Shown: piece by piece, positions 9,001 to 17,071 of the stretch
Position numbering within the stretch: the stretch's first letter is position 1
Layout: the number at the start of each line of letters is the position of its first letter
Source: Bin5 sp965220715
GTDB taxonomy: Bacteria; Chloroflexota; Anaerolineae; Caldilineales; Caldilineaceae
Length of the DNA stretch: 64,000 bases
NCBI GenBank assembly: GCA_965220715.1
Contig: OZ244843.1
Location: 3,720,001-3,784,000, forward strand
Reading direction: 5' to 3'
Position numbers and translations under genes: made by a program
Notes under the pieces: model-generated
Database searches by the model: none
What the model saw: only the letters and a program-made list of their open reading frames with translations
What the model was told of the DNA's origin: nothing

Positions 9001-9909
9001 CTGAGGCATACACAATCCCAGATGTCGTCGCACAGACCCACATTTGACCAACCAAGCCGCATAACCAAGCCGGCATCCAGGGAGGGCCTTTACCGGGCGG
9101 CGGCAGACCGCCGCAACACCACGCGCGCCACAATCAGGGAGAGCAGCCGGCAAGCATACAGAGCCGACAGGAGCTTGACCACCGCACAGCTGCGAAAAAC
9201 TGACGCGTTTGTGGTCAGCAGTGCACACCCCGGATGGCGCCGGCATTGGTGCTGGCCTTGTGCCCAGGTTCAGTCCCGGTTTTGTGCATGTGTCCGGATC
9301 GGCGCCTAGGCCTGCGCTGCCGGCGTCCGCGGCAGCGACCGGTCTCCAAGACGAGCGGAAAGGTTCGGCCTCCGAAGATGCGGCCGTGCAGTGTGGCACG
9401 CGGTCATGCGGCGCCGACAGTGAGCGGCCGCCCAGGTTAGCCAGGTCGGTACCAATCCCGGCCGCTGCAGTCTGCCACGGCGCCGGAGACAGCGCCTGCA
9501 GGCCGGTATATCTGGTATCACCCCGGGAAATATGGTTGTGCAGGAAGATCGGCCCAAGACGCCGGTTTCCGGCGGATCGGCGAGAAATCAACCGCACAGA
9601 AGCCGTTTTAAGCGCCTGAATCAGCCGAAGGGTACTGTGTGGGGACCTTGCAATTTGGAGAAACCAAACCAGCGTTGCAGTCTGTTGACAGAGAGGAAAC
9701 CAACCGGAGAGACGAAAACCCATTTGGGCATATGGCGATGATTAGCATATATTGGATCCCAGCCCAACCCAATTGCAACCGATCTAACGGAAAATACACC
9801 ACAATGAAACCAAATATTCGCGCGCCATGAACTGATCGCGGACGCGAAAAGCCCGGGCCGCCCGACCCGGACCCCGCGCACCCCGCACCCAAAATAACGG
9901 AGATTTAAC
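9001..9909. other. Non-coding island segment
   Basis: No supported gene. The stretch contains a type 2 dispersed repeat (9588-9623) and GC-rich sequence in which open frames occur only by lack of stop codons. Immediately before the small reading frame at 9910 the sequence has an AT-rich patch around 9740-9800 (TATATT at 9748-9753) that could hold a promoter for the replication genes, but no clear -35 box is seen. Confidence 0.5.
9588..9623 (+). repeat. Dispersed repeat type 2, copy 2
   Basis: Matches 6728-6765: CAACCGCACAGAAGCCGTTT followed by a CTGAATC block. Confidence 0.5.
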
Positions 9910-10032
9910 ATGTACATCCCCAAGCATACTCGGATCCCGCGCGGCGCGCAAGTTGAAGAATTGCCGCGCATTCAATCCCCAGCCAAACCCATCCAAGCCG
10001 GCGAGCACGCACCCGCCAGAGAGGTGCTCTGA
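9910..10032 (+). CDS. Small protein coupled to the replication initiator
   Basis: A 40-codon frame (MYIPKHTRIPRGAQVEELPR...) with a good AACGGAG ribosome site seven bases before the ATG. Its TGA shares the A of the initiator's ATG (TGATG at 10030-10034), so translation of the two is probably coupled. The peptide is basic and proline-rich with no signal or membrane segment. It may be a true small protein or only a leader that sets initiator translation, as seen for some plasmid rep genes; the sequence does not decide this. Confidence 0.5.
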   Translation: MYIPKHTRIPRGAQVEELPRIQSPAKPIQAGEHAPAREVL

Positions 10033-10379
10033 TGGGATTCAAGCGCCAGGACGCCCTAATCGAAAGCCGGCTACAGGACCGCGTTGACACCCCGAACGAT
10101 TTCACTATCCTCGACTGGACAAGCCGCCGGTCCAACGACAAGAAGCCACCGGACGAGCCGCTCCGCTGCGATCTCTACCAGGTCCTCGACGAAACATCCA
10201 TCAAGACAATCAAAACAATCCGGCGCAGATTGAAGGCGATGGACAAGACCGGCATAATCCACTATTCCGAATCTCCCTTGCGCTACGGATATAAGTGCGA
10301 GATCCGCATCATAGACCCCGCCTACATCGACGCATTGTCTCGCATCCAAGGCCGGCAAGTCGCCGATACTCTGGTAACT

Positions 10380-10521
10380 GGTCACGATGACCATTCGCAG
10401 GAGGTCGCCGATACTCTGGTCACTGGTCACAGTGACCACTCGCAGAAACACCAAAGCACCAACGCCGCCCCCCAGATCGCCGGGAATGGTCACTGTGACC
10501 ACTCGAACGGACACGGTGACC
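10380..10521 (+). repeat. Four iteron-like palindromes inside the initiator gene
   Basis: Palindromes of the form GGTCACNGTGACC occur at 10380-10392 (GGTCACGATGACC, imperfect), 10425-10437 (GGTCACAGTGACC, perfect), 10488-10500 (GGTCACTGTGACC, perfect) and 10509-10521 (GGACACGGTGACC, one arm changed). An extra half site GGTCAC precedes the second (10418-10423). Spacings of centres are 45, 63 and 21 bases. They encode GH(D/S/C/G)DHS. The variable residue differs in every copy, yet three of the four codons end GT, keeping the palindrome. This favours selection on the DNA, such as binding sites of the initiator or an operator. Confidence 0.65.
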
Positions 10522-10591
10522 ATTCCCACAGTAAAAAGAAAGAAGGAAAAGATCATAGGAGGGAAGGAAGGAAACAAAATTATCTTAATAA

Positions 10592-11574
10592 CCTGAATTC
10601 GGAGTTAAAGAGCGCCTTATCAAGCTGGTAGAATAGAGGTTCCTAATCCAAAACCTACCGGCAATGAAAGGCGCTCAAGATGAGTATACTCGAACTGTTC
10701 TGTCATGTCGATGATTTTTGTCAGTGGATGGCTACCTGGGAGAATGCCAAGCTGTTGGGGGTGGCACGCAAACGCGGACCTGCGCCGCGTCTGAGCTTGA
10801 GTGAAGTGATGACGATTCTGATCCACTTTCATCAGTCGCATTATCGTGATTTCAAGGCATACTATAAGGACCACGTTAGCCAGCATATGCGCAGTGAATT
10901 TCCCGGTCTGGTCAGTTAGACGCGCATTGTGGAGTTGATGCCATCCGCCCTGCCAGCCTTGTATTTCTATCTGTATGGGCGTTTCGGCCAGACGACAGGG
11001 GTGGCATTTATCGATTCGACCCCGTTGCCCGTTTGCCACAACAAGCGCATCGGCCGGCATCGGGTCTTTGCTGATGTGGCCGCGCGCGGCAAGAGCAGTA
11101 TGGGCTGGTTCTATGGCTTCAAGCTCCATCTGATTGTCAATGACCAAGGTGAATTGCTGGCTTTTCAACGCACGCCGGGCAATGTAGATGACCGCAAACC
11201 GGTACCACAGATGAGCAACAAGCTGTGGGGTAAGCTGGTCGGCGACCGTGGCTATCTCTCGCAACCCCTCTTTGAGCAACTCTTCGAACGGGGCTTGCAA
11301 CTGATCACGCCCCTGCGCAAAAACATGAAGAATCGGCTCGTTGTTCTCGACGATAAGTTGCTCACGCGTAAGCGCGCCGTCATTGAGATCATCATCGACC
11401 AACTCAAGAATATCTCACAGATTTTGCACACCCGCCACCGCAGCACGATCAACTTTGCTGTCAATCTCTTTGCCGGTCTGATTGCCTATACTTGGCAAGC
11501 CAAAAAACCATCTCTCCATCTCTCTGACAAGGATTTGGCTTTCTTGCCAGCACTAATTTAACTCCGAACTCGGG
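10592..11574 (+). mobile_element. IS982-family insertion sequence (983 bp)
   Basis: Ends are inverted repeats: left CCTGAATTCGGAGTTAA from 10592, right complement CCCGAGTTCGGAGTTAA ending at 11574, with two mismatches. The flanks carry a 7-bp duplication TTAATAA at 10585-10591 and 11575-11581, which marks a true transposition event. One transposase gene fills it. Size and target duplication length fit IS982 elements (about 1 kb, 6-9 bp). Confidence 0.9.
10680..11561 (+). pseudogene. IS982-family DDE transposase with an in-frame amber codon
   Basis: The frame encodes a transposase of 293 codons that is typical of IS982: an N-terminal CHVDDFCQWM, an AFIDSTPLPVCH segment with the first catalytic Asp, KSSMGWFYGFKLHL, PGNVDDRKP, LVGDRGYLSQ with the second Asp, and KRAVIEIIIDQLKN with the catalytic Glu. 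It is interrupted by TAG at 10917-10919 (LVS-stop-TRIVELM), at a position where relatives usually have Tyr, so one base change from TAC or TAT explains it. No other lesion is visible, which suggests recent inactivation. Without suppression only a 79-residue N-terminal piece would be made, and internal starts at 10929 or later would lack the head domain. Confidence 0.85.
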
Positions 11575-12766
11575 TTAATAAGATAAATGATCATTTAGAT
11601 CCCTCCTTCCTTCCTTTACAGGAAACGCCAGAATTGAAGCCGGGCGCTGAAAATCTAATCCGGGATATGCTCCAACATCCCGAAATCTCCATCGACCCCG
11701 ACTACATCATGCCCCTAACCCGCGCTTACGGTCCCGGCAGAATCTTTTTCACGTGCTGTCGTTACCTCGAAGATCGCCGATCTGGATCCATCGAAAGCCC
11801 CGGCGCACTCATTCACCGCCTAGCCAACCCAAACCAGTTCCCGGCCCCCAAACCCTGCCCGTCTGACTACGGCGACAGCCGTTTCTACTCCGATTTCATA
11901 ACGGAGGTTCACGACTATCGTGACAAAATCAACCGGCTTGAATGGGAGCGCGAAGAAAGCGAAGTCAATTCCTGCAACGACAACGACCAGACCCCGAACA
12001 CAAACGGCGCCAGTCCCCCTACTACCGATCAAACACCGGCCTCTCCGACCAACGACGCAGACCGCATCTGGTCAGACGTCTTGCGCGAGCTCAAGCTACA
12101 ACTGCCGGAAACCACATTTGAAACATGGGTACGCGATACATCAGTCCTCGACTACTCACAAAACGAGTTTGGAATCGGCGCGCCCCACGCGCGGGCGCGT
12201 GACTGGCTAAATAAACGCTTGACCGACAAGGCTACCCAAACCGTAAACGAGATCGCCGGTCGCCCGCTGGAGTTGTCATTCATCGACCGCACACAAGACG
12301 CCCAGGGACACAACCAGCGCCCGCGGAGCGAGACGCCCCCGCCGTGGGCGGCAGTGACGACGGCCAGCTCGACGCGGCACCAGATACGACCGACACGCCA
12401 AGCCCGCCAGCTGCAGAGCCGGAGCCGCAGGCCCCAGACGAAACCAACCACTTCCGCCAGGCCCAGATCAAGCACTCACAACGCTGGCGCCGAGACCACC
12501 GAAGGCGCCAATCCGTCAGTACATGGGTCCCCGAGTACAGCAGCCACCACCAGAACGGAACCGCTTCCCAGCCTGTCAGGGCCCCGTAGGCCGCCTATTT
12601 CCTGGAGGCGAACGGCGCCCCCAACGGCATAACGACCTAGTGGGAACTGCTTGCGCGACGTTCTCTTCTTTGACCGGTTGCCGCCGCTTCTGCCGCAAGC
12701 CGATTGACCTTCTGGATCGGAGGCTGGTTCGTATCGTATATGATTCCCATTCGCAAAGAGGCTAAC

Positions 12767-13207
12767 ATGCAGCAATCTAGCCCGAAACTGATCAAGGCCG
12801 GCACCCTCTTTGCAGTGCTTGGCCTCGGCCTCATCGGCTGTAGCAGTGACTCAGAGGCCGGCGTGTATAGCCAAAGCTCAGAGGCCGGAACATATGGGTA
12901 TACGGCGTTCTGCGAAGGCGTAGAACCTGGTCCCGACTTGACTCTCTTCGATACCCTCCACTTTCACCGAGCAGGTGCACAGCTGGTGCTGTCCTACGAC
13001 TTTGCCACCCGCGCCTTCATGGGTACGGTGGAAAACACCACAGAGGCCACGCTGCGCGGAGTCAGGGTTGAAGTCCACCTCTCAAACGGGACTAAGTTAG
13101 GCCTGACCAACCCGGTTGACCTGGCTCCCGGTCAGACCGTGGCCATCATCCTCCCGGCACGCATTCAAACCTTCCTCTTATGGACCGCATGCCCAAAAAT
13201 CGGCTGA
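12767..13207 (+). CDS. Small lipoprotein with FxLYD-like domain
   Basis: A 146-residue protein from the ATG at 12767 (AAAGAGG ribosome site). Residues 10-26 form a lipoprotein signal with lipobox LIGC and a Ser/Asp-rich tether. The mature part has a beta-strand pattern with NTTEATLRGVRVEVHLSNG followed by LAPGQTVAI, which matches the FxLYD type of surface domain (conserved tail V.N.T...L..V.V...L). It sits downstream of the disrupted initiator gene and upstream of an intron remnant, so it is likely cargo of the island. Function unknown. Confidence 0.7.
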   Translation: MQQSSPKLIKAGTLFAVLGLGLIGCSSDSEAGVYSQSSEAGTYGYTAFCEGVEPGPDLTLFDTLHFHRAGAQLVLSYDFATRAFMGTVENTTEATLRGVRVEVHLSNGTKLGLTNPVDLAPGQTVAIILPARIQTFLLWTACPKIG

Positions 13208-13237
13208 TCTCTGGAATGCCAACACCGATCAAACACG

Positions 13238-13345
13238 ACTGCCTTGTAACGACACAGGAGAGCCGGATGCGGTGAAAGCCGCATGTCCGGTTCGGAAGGA
13301 GGCTGGCGGAAAAGTGCTCTGCTAATGCGAGGAAACTCGCCGGCG
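13238..13345 (+). ncRNA. Group II intron RNA remnant
   Basis: At 13259-13293 the sequence GAGCCGGATGCGG-TGAAAG-CCGCATGTCCGGTTC folds into a long stem with an apical GAAA loop (inner arms ATGCGG/CCGCAT, outer arms GAGCCGG/CCGGTTC with one G-U). It is followed by CGGAAGGAGGCTGGCGGAAA and a second small stem GCGAGGAAACTCGC (13327-13340). This arrangement is characteristic of the domain just upstream of the maturase gene in bacterial group II introns. No reverse-transcriptase frame follows and the neighbouring DNA switches to a dispersed repeat at 13356, so this is a fragment. Confidence 0.55.
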
Positions 13346-13355
13346 GCCTACCTTA

Positions 13356-13475
13356 CCCTTGGGGCGCAGGATATGGCCGGCGAGGCTGCGCCACTGGCTT
13401 GCTCGAAGCCGCCGAAGGCAAGATCGGTGCCGTCTGGCCGAAAATGACGTTCTTAGCAGGGCGGACGACCAACCG
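13356..13475 (+). repeat. Dispersed repeat type 1, long copy 2
   Basis: Begins CTTGGGGCGCAGGATATGG and aligns with 6925-7030 over about 105 bases (GGCCGGCGAGGCTGCGCCA, then GCTTGCTCGA, GCCGCCGAAGGC, ATCGGTGCCGT). It abuts the group II intron remnant. Confidence 0.7.
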
Positions 13476-13788
13476 CCCCGCTATAAGGCCCGTAGAGCAT
13501 CTTATTTGACCCTTTAGGTCCTGCAGGACCTTGCATTTTGCAGCTGTCAGCAGCCCCAACCCAACCAGACTACCGGATCGACACATAGCCGGCCGATCAC
13601 AGCTGCAAGGACAGCCACACCCACATCGCCATTGACACCGGCGCAACCCCATTCCCAATTGCCAACCGTGGCGTGCGCACAGCCGCAGACGGCAGAGCGC
13701 ACCAACGTCAACACCCCGCCGGCGACGCAGAGCGCCCACGCATTCCGCACAGCATCGCCGGCGAACGTCAACGGCATTGCCGGCCCGG

Positions 13789-13952
13789 GCGCTTTTTATT
13801 TACCCAGGGCGCTTTTCGTCGCCGCAGACGGCGCCGGCGCCCTGGCCGTATAACAGTCGTTATAGGGAATGCCCCCGCCCTCGTTCCTCGGGCGGTTGCA
13901 CCGGCGCAGACGCCTTTCCCTATAACTTGCGATTATACGGAATAAAAAGCGC
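13789..13952. repeat. Large nested inverted repeat
   Basis: Outer arms GCGCTTTTTATT (13789-13800) and AATAAAAAGCGC (13941-13952) are perfect 12-base complements. Inner arms 13847-13869 (CGTATAAC...TTATAGGGAA) and 13916-13939 (TTCCCTATAAC...TTATACG) pair with a mismatched centre. The whole covers 164 bases and could form a cruciform or the folded end of an element; AT-rich arms inside a GC-rich island stand out. Confidence 0.6.
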
Positions 13953-14647
13953 TCCTCTGGGCCGGCAACATGAGAGGGGGATACCCCTCTCAAACTCTCC
14001 CCCTGTCAGGGGGCAAAGCCCCCCGACACCCCCCTCGACACGACCACCTTGACGCCGCGTAACGAGTGCCGGCAGCGCCGCCAAGCCCAGGACCACTGCA
14101 CAACACAGCACCAGCTCGCAAGCGAGGCCGGCAGCACGACAAGACGAACACACGACGCGAAACCCGCCCCCGCCCTACACGGCTCGTTCCTCGCACGTTC
14201 CGGGCTGGGGCTATCACACGCCAGGCCCACCGCCGGCACGACCCACCAGACGCCGCGTAACCCGGCGCCGACGACCGGCTCGTTCCTCACGCGGTCGCCG
14301 TCGCCTAGCACCGGGCCGGCGCGGCGCCCTGGCCTTCGCCCTCGCTTCGCTCGACCTCGGCCCGACCTGGCGCCGGCCCTATCCTCGAGGCCGCCAGACG
14401 ACACCGATGGCGCCCCACAGCACCTTGCACAAACGACAGCGTGCCCGGGTCTGCAGACCGCCGATCTGCAGGCCCGCAACGCAGGCCCGGGAAACGGCCG
14501 CAAACGACCGTGGCCATACAGGATGCACAACCCCGCACGCGAAAACGCCGGCCCGAAAGCCGGCGCTGTCTATCCAATTCGACTTTCAGAAAGCCAGGTC
14601 ACGCCATGACGACCGTGTTGATCGACAAAGAGCTTGCCCCGAACGGC

Positions 14648-14677
14648 GCACAGTCCGCCGTCTGCGGCGGACTGTGC
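14648..14677. repeat. Perfect 13-bp palindromic hairpin
   Basis: GCACAGTCCGCCG (14648-14660), loop TCTG, then CGGCGGACTGTGC (14665-14677) with no mismatch. There is no T run on either strand, so a plain intrinsic terminator is unlikely. No gene flanks it closely. Confidence 0.65.
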
Positions 14678-15120
14678 CAACGTCAACACCTTAACTGCGA
14701 CGGCCGGCATCGCTTCCAGGTATTCAGCCATGCCGGCCGTCCCCCGCAGCCGCGCGCCCGTGTTCGTGCTACGCACTCACGGGGGCGGACTGCTCTAAGG
14801 AAGCGCCGCAGACGGCGCTACAGAACACCTTTTGTTTAACCCCGAGTCAGCGGCGACATAAACAGCCTGGCGCCGGCGGGAACCCTGCGAGTCACGGTCT
14901 GCTCCATTACAGGACGGGCGGCAAACTGCCGCCGCCCGCCGCAAGCGCCGGGGAAAAATCGTTTGAATCCTGTAATGAAGGTCGCTTGACACGCGTCCCG
15001 CCAGCGCCTTTCACATTGTGCCCGCCGCTGAAAAAAGCGGGGTTGCACAGCCACACCCCCGGACCGTCGAAAACGCCTGGGGAGAGCGCACCGACGCCGT
15101 CAGGTCCTCGAAGACCGGAG

Positions 15121-16670
15121 GTAACTACTCAGCCATGTTTACAGAAGGGATGAAGGGTTGGTCGAGGAAAGCATTGTAGATGGCATCAATGGCATTGAGG
15201 CCGTGTTTGCGAGCAGTAGAGATATAGGAACGGATGGCACAGAAGATATGGGCACCCTCTAATGTACGGAAGGAGCCGGAGACTTTCTGTTGGACCTTTA
15301 TCATGCGCACATCGCGTTCGACCAGATTGTTGTCAAAGGGGATGCGGAAATCGTACATAAAGGCCAAGACGCCAGCTTTATGTTTGTGTAAGCGGTCGAG
15401 CAGGTTTTTGGGCGGCGACTGTTTGGGTCGGCCGATAGGTCTGGGACGGGACTTGACGGAGGACGGGTTGGCGGCAAATCCTGCGCCAATGATCGCATCG
15501 TACTCGGCCTCGTAGGCGGCCAAGCGGTCCGGGGGCAAGGCAGTGTGCAGTTCTGCTGTTGATGCGACTTCGGCTTTGATAGTGCGCAACAAGCAGGCCA
15601 TCTTTTCTGCCCATGTCTGGCCGTATTGTTCGTGAATAAAGAGCAGGTCGCGCAGATGATGGACGTTGCAGAAGGCGTCCTGACAGCCGGTAAACTTGAG
15701 GTAGGAGGCCCAGTGGTCATGAAGAGCAACCCCCGTAAAGCGGGGCAAGATGCCGCCGGCTCGCATGCCGACATGCCCCCGTTTGCCATGAAGATGGTAG
15801 TAGGTCAGCATGGCTGTGCTGGCCACGTGCAGCCACTGCAGCCGGCCTTCGACACGCAACCCACTCTCATCGAAATGGGCGACAGGGGCCGCGATGAGTT
15901 GTTGGCGGATGCGTTCCAGAGTGGTGTCAGTTCGGGTGACAAGTTGACGGGCGGCTGCAAGCACGACCGCCTCCGAGGGGGCATGACCGTAGAAGGCAGT
16001 CAGCAACTCTGTGATGCGTGCCAGGGGGATGAACTGTTGGCCGTACAGGTAGCAGGCAAACGCCTTCAGACGTGGACCATACTGGGTGGGTTGGGTCACG
16101 TGGGCCGGAAACGCACCCTGCACGCAGGCACCACAGCCAGGGCATTGCTTTACCTCCGCCTGATGCTCTGTCACTTCGATGCGGGCGGGCGGGATGTCGA
16201 ATACCTGCCGTTTCACTTGCTTCTCGGCAGCCTCCGCTGCCAGCTTTGTCTGGCAGTGCGGGCAAGCCTTTAGCCTATGAAGGATGACATGGTCCGGTTC
16301 CGCCACCTGCATCAAGGTGCGCCCCTTGTGCCCACGCTGCCCGCCACGCGGCCGCTGGCCAGCGCGGCGCAGACTCTTTTGTCTGCCTTGCTTCAGACCA
16401 TCGCTGCTGGGCGGCTTGCCGCTGTTGTGACTGTCTTTCGCCAGTTGATCCTGCAGTTTCTGGATCAACCCCTGTTGCGCAGCCAATTGCTGCTGCAGAA
16501 CCAGAATCAGCTCGATCAGGCTCTCTTGGTCTAATCGCCTAAGTTGCTCGCGGTCTAACTGTACTCGCTTGCTCATATTCCTTAGCCTACTGCATCTACG
16601 ATTGGATTCGCATTAGCTTTCTGTTCACTATTCGTTTGCACCTTCTTCAGCACAATGGCTGAGTAGTTAC
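15121..16670 (-). mobile_element. Complete IS66-family insertion sequence
   Basis: Terminal inverted repeats GTAACTACTCAGCCAT at 15121-15136 and its complement ATGGCTGAGTAGTTAC at 16655-16670 bound one transposase gene. Ends beginning GTAA are typical of IS66. It carries only tnpC and no tnpA or tnpB, as in the ISBst12 subgroup. The flanking eight bases differ (GACCGGAG left, GTTTCTGG right), so no target duplication remains; a later deletion or recombination at one side is possible. Confidence 0.9.
15125..16576 (-). CDS. tnpC: IS66-family transposase TnpC
   Basis: A 483-residue intact transposase. Residues about 1-45 form a Gln/Leu-rich coiled-coil, then a basic region with the family signature DSHNSGKPPSSDGLK, a zinc-ribbon-like part (CPHCQTKL and CPGCGACV), and a DDE core with Asp in HFDESGLRV, Asp in ALHDHWASY and Glu in NNLVERDVRM. 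The C-terminal block FCAIRSYISTARKHG is typical. AAGGAAT stands just before the ATG. All three catalytic residues are present, so the element may still be active. Confidence 0.92.
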   Translation of the reverse strand: MSKRVQLDREQLRRLDQESLIELILVLQQQLAAQQGLIQKLQDQLAKDSHNSGKPPSSDGLKQGRQKSLRRAGQRPRGGQRGHKGRTLMQVAEPDHVILHRLKACPHCQTKLAAEAAEKQVKRQVFDIPPARIEVTEHQAEVKQCPGCGACVQGAFPAHVTQPTQYGPRLKAFACYLYGQQFIPLARITELLTAFYGHAPSEAVVLAAARQLVTRTDTTLERIRQQLIAAPVAHFDESGLRVEGRLQWLHVASTAMLTYYHLHGKRGHVGMRAGGILPRFTGVALHDHWASYLKFTGCQDAFCNVHHLRDLLFIHEQYGQTWAEKMACLLRTIKAEVASTAELHTALPPDRLAAYEAEYDAIIGAGFAANPSSVKSRPRPIGRPKQSPPKNLLDRLHKHKAGVLAFMYDFRIPFDNNLVERDVRMIKVQQKVSGSFRTLEGAHIFCAIRSYISTARKHGLNAIDAIYNAFLDQPFIPSVNMAE

Positions 16671-16868
16671 GTTTCTGGTTTTTAGTTTTTAGGTGACCCC
16701 ACTTGTACGCGGTACTGGGGATGAGGGATGGGCGACCGCCAGCGCCCTGAGCCGCCTTAGCGGGCAGGAGCCGCCAGAGGGCGCCTAAGAAACGAGGAGA
16801 GAGTTAAGAGGAGTGAGGAGTGAGAGAAAAACTCAGGAGTGGGGGAAGAAGAGGGAGGAGTGAGAGTA

Positions 16869-16990
16869 CACTTGCGCTCGCCTTGGTCAGGGCTGGGGAT
16901 GCCGGTTGCGGGCGATACTACCGCGGTCCCAGGGGGCGGATGCTGTGCATGGTCGCGAATTGTCTATGGATGAGCAGTTACAATATATCA
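16869..16990 (+). repeat. Dispersed repeat type 3, copy 1
   Basis: Contains GCGCTCGCCT at its left and TGGTCGCGAATTGTCTATGG-ATGAGCAGTTAC at its right, matching the shorter copies at 49349-49404 and 49709-49767 with an extra internal segment. The terminal TGAGCAGTTA resembles the IS66 right end (CTGAGTAGTTAC). Confidence 0.55.
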
Positions 16991-17016
16991 AGAAATTCAT
17001 ACGTCTCCTTTCAAAG

Positions 17017-17025
17017 TGTTATACT
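17017..17025 (+). promoter_or_regulatory. Extended -10 promoter of mltG
   Basis: TGTTATACT gives an extended -10 (TGn then TATACT at 17020-17025). The -35 position (TCATAC at about 16998-17003) is poor, as is usual for extended -10 promoters. Transcription would start near 17032, leaving a leader of about 40 bases. Confidence 0.5.
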
Positions 17026-17071
17026 GCGTCTTTCGGGAGAGGTAACCAAAAAGGACAAAAGGGAACAAGCA

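Larger units (their letters stand above)
10032..12632 (+). pseudogene. Replication initiator-like gene (winged helix + DnaA domain I) split by IS982
   Basis: Residues 1-100 look like a winged-helix DNA-binding domain (helices around SIKTIKTIRRRLKAMD, wing near HYSESPLRYGYKCEIR). Residues about 115-165 carry repeats of GHxDHS encoded by palindromic DNA. The frame is then interrupted at 10592-11574 by an IS. Deleting the IS plus one TTAATAA target copy joins both halves in one frame (536 codons plus stop). The second part (from 11582) carries a segment at about 12062-12280 matching DnaA domain I: RIWSDVLRELK, LPETTFETWV, IGAPHARARDWLNKR, AGRPLELSF. There is no AAA+ ATPase. A DNA-binding head plus a helicase-contacting DnaA-type module suggests a plasmid or phage replication initiator. 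Composition beyond 12310 suggests an extra frameshift. The fragments are probably inactive as a whole protein. Confidence 0.75.
13476..15120. other. GC-rich non-coding DNA rich in inverted repeats
   Basis: No gene can be supported over 1.6 kb. Open frames are long only because the DNA is GC-rich and occur in several frames at once with Arg/Pro/Ala-rich products. The strings GACGCCGCGTAAC (14051, 14249) and CGGCTCGTTCCTC (14180, 14277) recur, and two strong inverted repeats are listed separately. The segment may be the non-coding end of a decayed plasmid or phage. Confidence 0.5.
16671..17071. other. Intergenic region upstream of mltG
   Basis: Purine-rich sequence (GAGGAGTGAGGAGTGAG-type) followed by a dispersed repeat copy and the mltG promoter. 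No gene. Confidence 0.6.

Noticed and set aside
11820..12475. Short antisense frames within the second half of the initiator gene
   Set aside because: They are shadows of the forward frame containing the DnaA-like domain.
14049..14609. 186-codon frame in the GC-rich island
   Set aside because: Pro/Arg/Ala-rich composition, several frames open at once, no ribosome site.
15113..16678. 8-bp target duplication around the IS66 element
   Set aside because: The flanking eight bases (GACCGGAG and GTTTCTGG) do not match.
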